Part shown: positions 61,239-64,000 of the stretch, in pieces
Numbering within the stretch: position 1 is the stretch's first letter
How the letters are laid out: every line of letters begins with the position of its first letter
Origin: Protopterus annectens
Lineage: Eukaryota; Chordata; Ceratodontiformes; Protopteridae
DNA length: 64,000 nt
Direction: 5' to 3'
Assembly (NCBI RefSeq): GCF_019279795.1
Contig: NC_056745.1
Coordinates: 1,487,146,351-1,487,210,350 of the forward strand
Program-made: the position numbers and the translations under genes
Notes under the pieces: generated by a model
What the model was told of the DNA's origin: nothing
The model's database searches: none
What the model saw: the letters and a program-made list of their open reading frames with translations, nothing else

Positions 61239-61365
61239 TAAATAGTGACATAAGGGTTAATCCTCAGCTGGGAGAGTTTCTCTTTGATACCTGAGTGGGG
61301 CATTGTGTCAAAACCCTAGGCCAGATCAAGATAGGTAGTATGCACTGTCTTATCTTCATCAAGGC

Positions 61366-62349
61366 TTATCACACAAAATCAATGGGCTGTGACAACATCA
61401 CAGATCGCCTATTGTGTAACTCAGAACATACACCTACCTGTCACAGTTAGATACACACTTCAACACACCCTCCAGGTGGAATATGCTCCCATAGAAGGGT
61501 GTACATCAATGTGCATCCATCTGAGTGGGGGGAGAGCACCTGATGCATGCATGTATAGACGCATCATGACTCTCCTTATCTGTGAGGTACACCAACTTGT
61601 AATCATGGACCATTTCTAAATGGACACTGATACTATCCTGGCTGTGTGCAAAAGACGTGCGAGTTGTTAATGCTACATCTGTTACATGTCCTCAAGAAGG
61701 ACATCAAGGGCATACATGATAACAAAATTATCATCCTGTGGAACTTGACCAGGCCAAGGTATTTGACACAAATCCACAGTGAGATATTAACTCAACACTG
61801 TCAGATATCACCATATACACCTATATCACCAAGTGGTACACCACTGGATCACATACATGGCATCTAAGTATGTTGAAATGTGTGAAATGACATGTATCTT
61901 GAGTCCAGTGATCAGGTCTGTTTGCACAGCTTTACAATACGCACCTAACCCCAACTGTATATAACACTGATATGTCATCTCCATTGTTCATGTCAGGATG
62001 ATTATATCACAAAGACATCGGGATGTTTATATCACAAAAACATCCTTCTCCATTGTTATGTCACCCTGTCTAACAGTTACATAATATACATTTTCACTGT
62101 GCAGTTCATACTATACCATGTTGATATGTGAGTAGTGTTCCTGCTCTAACTGTCTTCCATTTACATCCCCTCATCTGCTGTATATTATGCTGTTTCACCT
62201 GTCCGCTTTGCCTGTGTTCATTCGTAAAATTCATTTGTGTGTCCCTATTCAATACAACACACTTCCCCTGACTGTTTATTTTAGATGGCAGTCCATGTAC
62301 CATTACAGATCATTTACACAACTTTTGTACAGAATGCCTGAAATGGGAT
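61366..62349. other. unassigned, with a possible degraded CR1 RT fragment
   Basis: Near 61735-61790 (+), GAACTTGACCAGGCCAAGG and TATTTGACACAAATCCACAG resemble the CR1 LDLAKAFDTI-HS block. ATATCACAAAGACATCGGGA and a variant repeat near 62000-62040. No intact gene. Confidence 0.4.
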
Positions 62350-64000
62350 TCCACAATACACTGCAGTGAATACAGTCATCACAGAACAAGTCATCTCTGT
62401 GCTTGCCAAGGCCAAAAACACAGCCTCAGTGGGACCAGATAATATTGCAGGTTGTTAAGTAAACAACCTAAAACAAGACTTAGTGGATCCACTTGATGTT
62501 CTCCTTAATCATAGCTTGAGAACTAGCTATGTTCCTGCAGAATGGAGAACAGCAACAGTAATCCTCCTGCACAAAGGGAGGGGGGCATCAACTGACCCTG
62601 GGAACTACAAACCCATAAGTCTAACCAGCCTCATCTGCAAGGCCATGAAAAGAATGAAAATGAAGGACCTTATCAACAAGGACATATAGGTGACCTCCAA
62701 ATGCTGGACCCAACCCAGTTTGGCTTTGTTAAGGGTAGATCATGCTTATAAAACCTGGTAGACTTCTTTAAGAATGTCACCAAAGCCATGTATGAAGGTA
62801 AGACAGTGCACACAGCCTATCTCGACCTTGCCAAGGCTTTCAACACAATTTCCCACTCTGGCATCATTAGGAAACTCTCCCAAATGGGGATTATACCTTA
62901 CGTTACTGAATGGGTAGCCAACTGGCTCACCAACAGAACACACACTGTCAAAATTGGTGACTCCACCTCCACCAGTAGACCCATTACCACTGGAGTACCA
63001 CAGGGGTCTGTGCTGGGCCCTTTACTGTTTGACATCTATTTCTCATAAGTCCAGGCCAAAGGATATGGCCAGTGGATCACTAAGTTCGCTGATGATTCCA
63101 AACTGGAAGCAATTATTGAGTCCCCCAACAATATCAACATACTATAAGATGGACTAACACAAACACATGATTAGCGCCAAAGCCAGGGTCTAAAATTAAA
63201 TGCAAAAAAATGCATTATTATTCCCTTTGGCAAAATGGAATTCCCTGCAAATTAAATTATTGACAGCACCCCCGAGTTTCAACCCAGTGGTGCAAGACTT
63301 GGGAACATAGGTTGATAGCAATCTGAACTTTGACTACCAAGTTTCCACAGTGGTAAAGAAAACCTTCTATGTAACGCACCTCATAAGCAATGGCATAGCA
63401 TCCAGGTCAAGGGATGTTATAATTCCACTGTACTCGACCCTCATCAAACCACTAATAGAGTATAATGCACCCTTTTTCACATACCTCACCAGATCCCTGC
63501 AGCAGCTGGAGATACTTCAGAGGTTTCCCCACTAATAAATTACAGGAACCATGACCTACATGGACAGGCTGGACGTCCTTTCACTTTATTCTGTATCTTA
63601 TAGGCTGCTGAGAGATGACCTGTGCCTGGCCTATAGGGCACTCTCTTACCTTGCCCTAATGGAAATAATGCACATCCACAAGTCAAATGGCTCTAAAGTC
63701 ACTCATTCTAGGGATCTCAACCTAGCTTGTGACATTAACAGAAAATGCTGGAGAGACAAACATGTCTCCCAGAGACTGCTGCATCTCTGGAATAGACTTC
63801 CTATTCATGTGAAACAGAGCTCCTCACTGGCCCTATTCATATGCAACCTAGATAATTGGATAGGAGACCAGAAGTTTGCGCCTGTGATGACACCCATGTC
63901 CCTCATGGACAGGGGTAACCAGTGTTGATCACAGACCCGCTCTGTTCATAAATTCCTTCTGTGAATTACCCAAAAAAGAACAGATGGAGATACTTGGGAT
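62350..64000 (+). pseudogene. CR1 copy D, reverse transcriptase, running off the window end
   Basis: The linker VITEQVISVLAKAKNTASVG begins near 62375, followed by NYKPISLTSLICKAMKRM (62483-62689). RT blocks are TAYLDLAKAFNTISHSGI (62788), TTGVPQGSVLGPLLFDIYFS (63048) and KFADDSKLEAI near 63090. The thumb is at 63350-63535, and the C-terminus NRKCWRDKHVSQRLLHLWNR runs to 63928. The catalytic FADD is intact; stops and shifts break the frame at least five times. The 3' tail lies beyond the window. 5'-truncated: no endonuclease or ORF1. Confidence 0.88.

Larger units (their letters stand above)
48925..61365 (-). pseudogene. CR1 copy E, split host of the four-level nest
   Basis: CR1 sequence at about 48925-50138 is collinear with copy A from about 5140 to the GAGCCAGTTTTCAACT stretch. 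It ends AGTAAGCCAATTGACTATAG. The next part of the same element (TAGTGACATAAGGGTTAATC, ACCTGAGTGGGGCATTGTGT) resumes at 61237 and continues to about 61365. The two parts join without loss when 50139-61237 is removed. It also carries a separate L2 3' fragment at 49163-49640. RT coding only, heavily decayed. Confidence 0.82.

Overview
This is vertebrate nuclear DNA made almost entirely of transposable-element relics. No host gene, ribosomal RNA, true tRNA, operon or prokaryotic signal was recognised. The mix of CR1, L2, RTE and L1-like LINEs, a GIY-YIG Penelope-like element (PLE), a PIF/Harbinger transposon, CORE-SINEs and long CA/GT and AT microsatellites suggests a large-genome non-mammalian vertebrate. 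A lungfish, caecilian, salamander or other repeat-rich basal lineage would fit; the sequence alone does not fix the species. Every coding region is a decayed or split transposon gene, so most are listed as pseudogenes. Family calls were made by reading translated motifs by eye.

Layout. 1-4.5 kb: microsatellites, a CORE-SINE and unassigned DNA. 4.5-10.5 kb: an L2 3' end, then a long CR1 on the minus strand (3' tail near 4780, ORF2, ORF1 with zinc finger and esterase-like domain, 258-bp tandem units upstream). 10.5-19 kb: an L2 on the minus strand apparently interrupted by a second L2 (13.1-18.0 kb) with its own 5' tandem units. 20.4-22.6 kb: a CR1 tail, an L2-tailed SINE and an L1-like endonuclease. 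22.67-24.13 kb: a ~51-bp minisatellite built from a CR1 3' terminus. 24.13-32.3 kb: a minus-strand CR1 split by a long plus-strand CR1 (24.80-29.50 kb). 33.4 kb: a direct-repeat-flanked near-perfect hairpin. 34.4-37.3 kb: L1-like remains with two CORE-SINEs. 37.6-38.7 kb: Harbinger transposase pseudogene. 41-47.7 kb: a Harbinger-type Myb-like gene with exon/intron structure, an RTE inside its last intron and a splice acceptor repeated six times. 48.9-61.4 kb: a four-level nest in which a CR1 holds an L2, which holds an RTE, which holds a head-to-head double PLE. 62.35 kb to the end: another plus-strand CR1.

The most interesting structures are the double PLE with its 15-bp target-site duplication (TSD) and hammerhead-like motifs, the nest around it, the 244-bp hairpin insertion at 33.4 kb, the multiplied splice acceptor at 47.1-47.5 kb, and the minisatellite grown from a CR1 tail.
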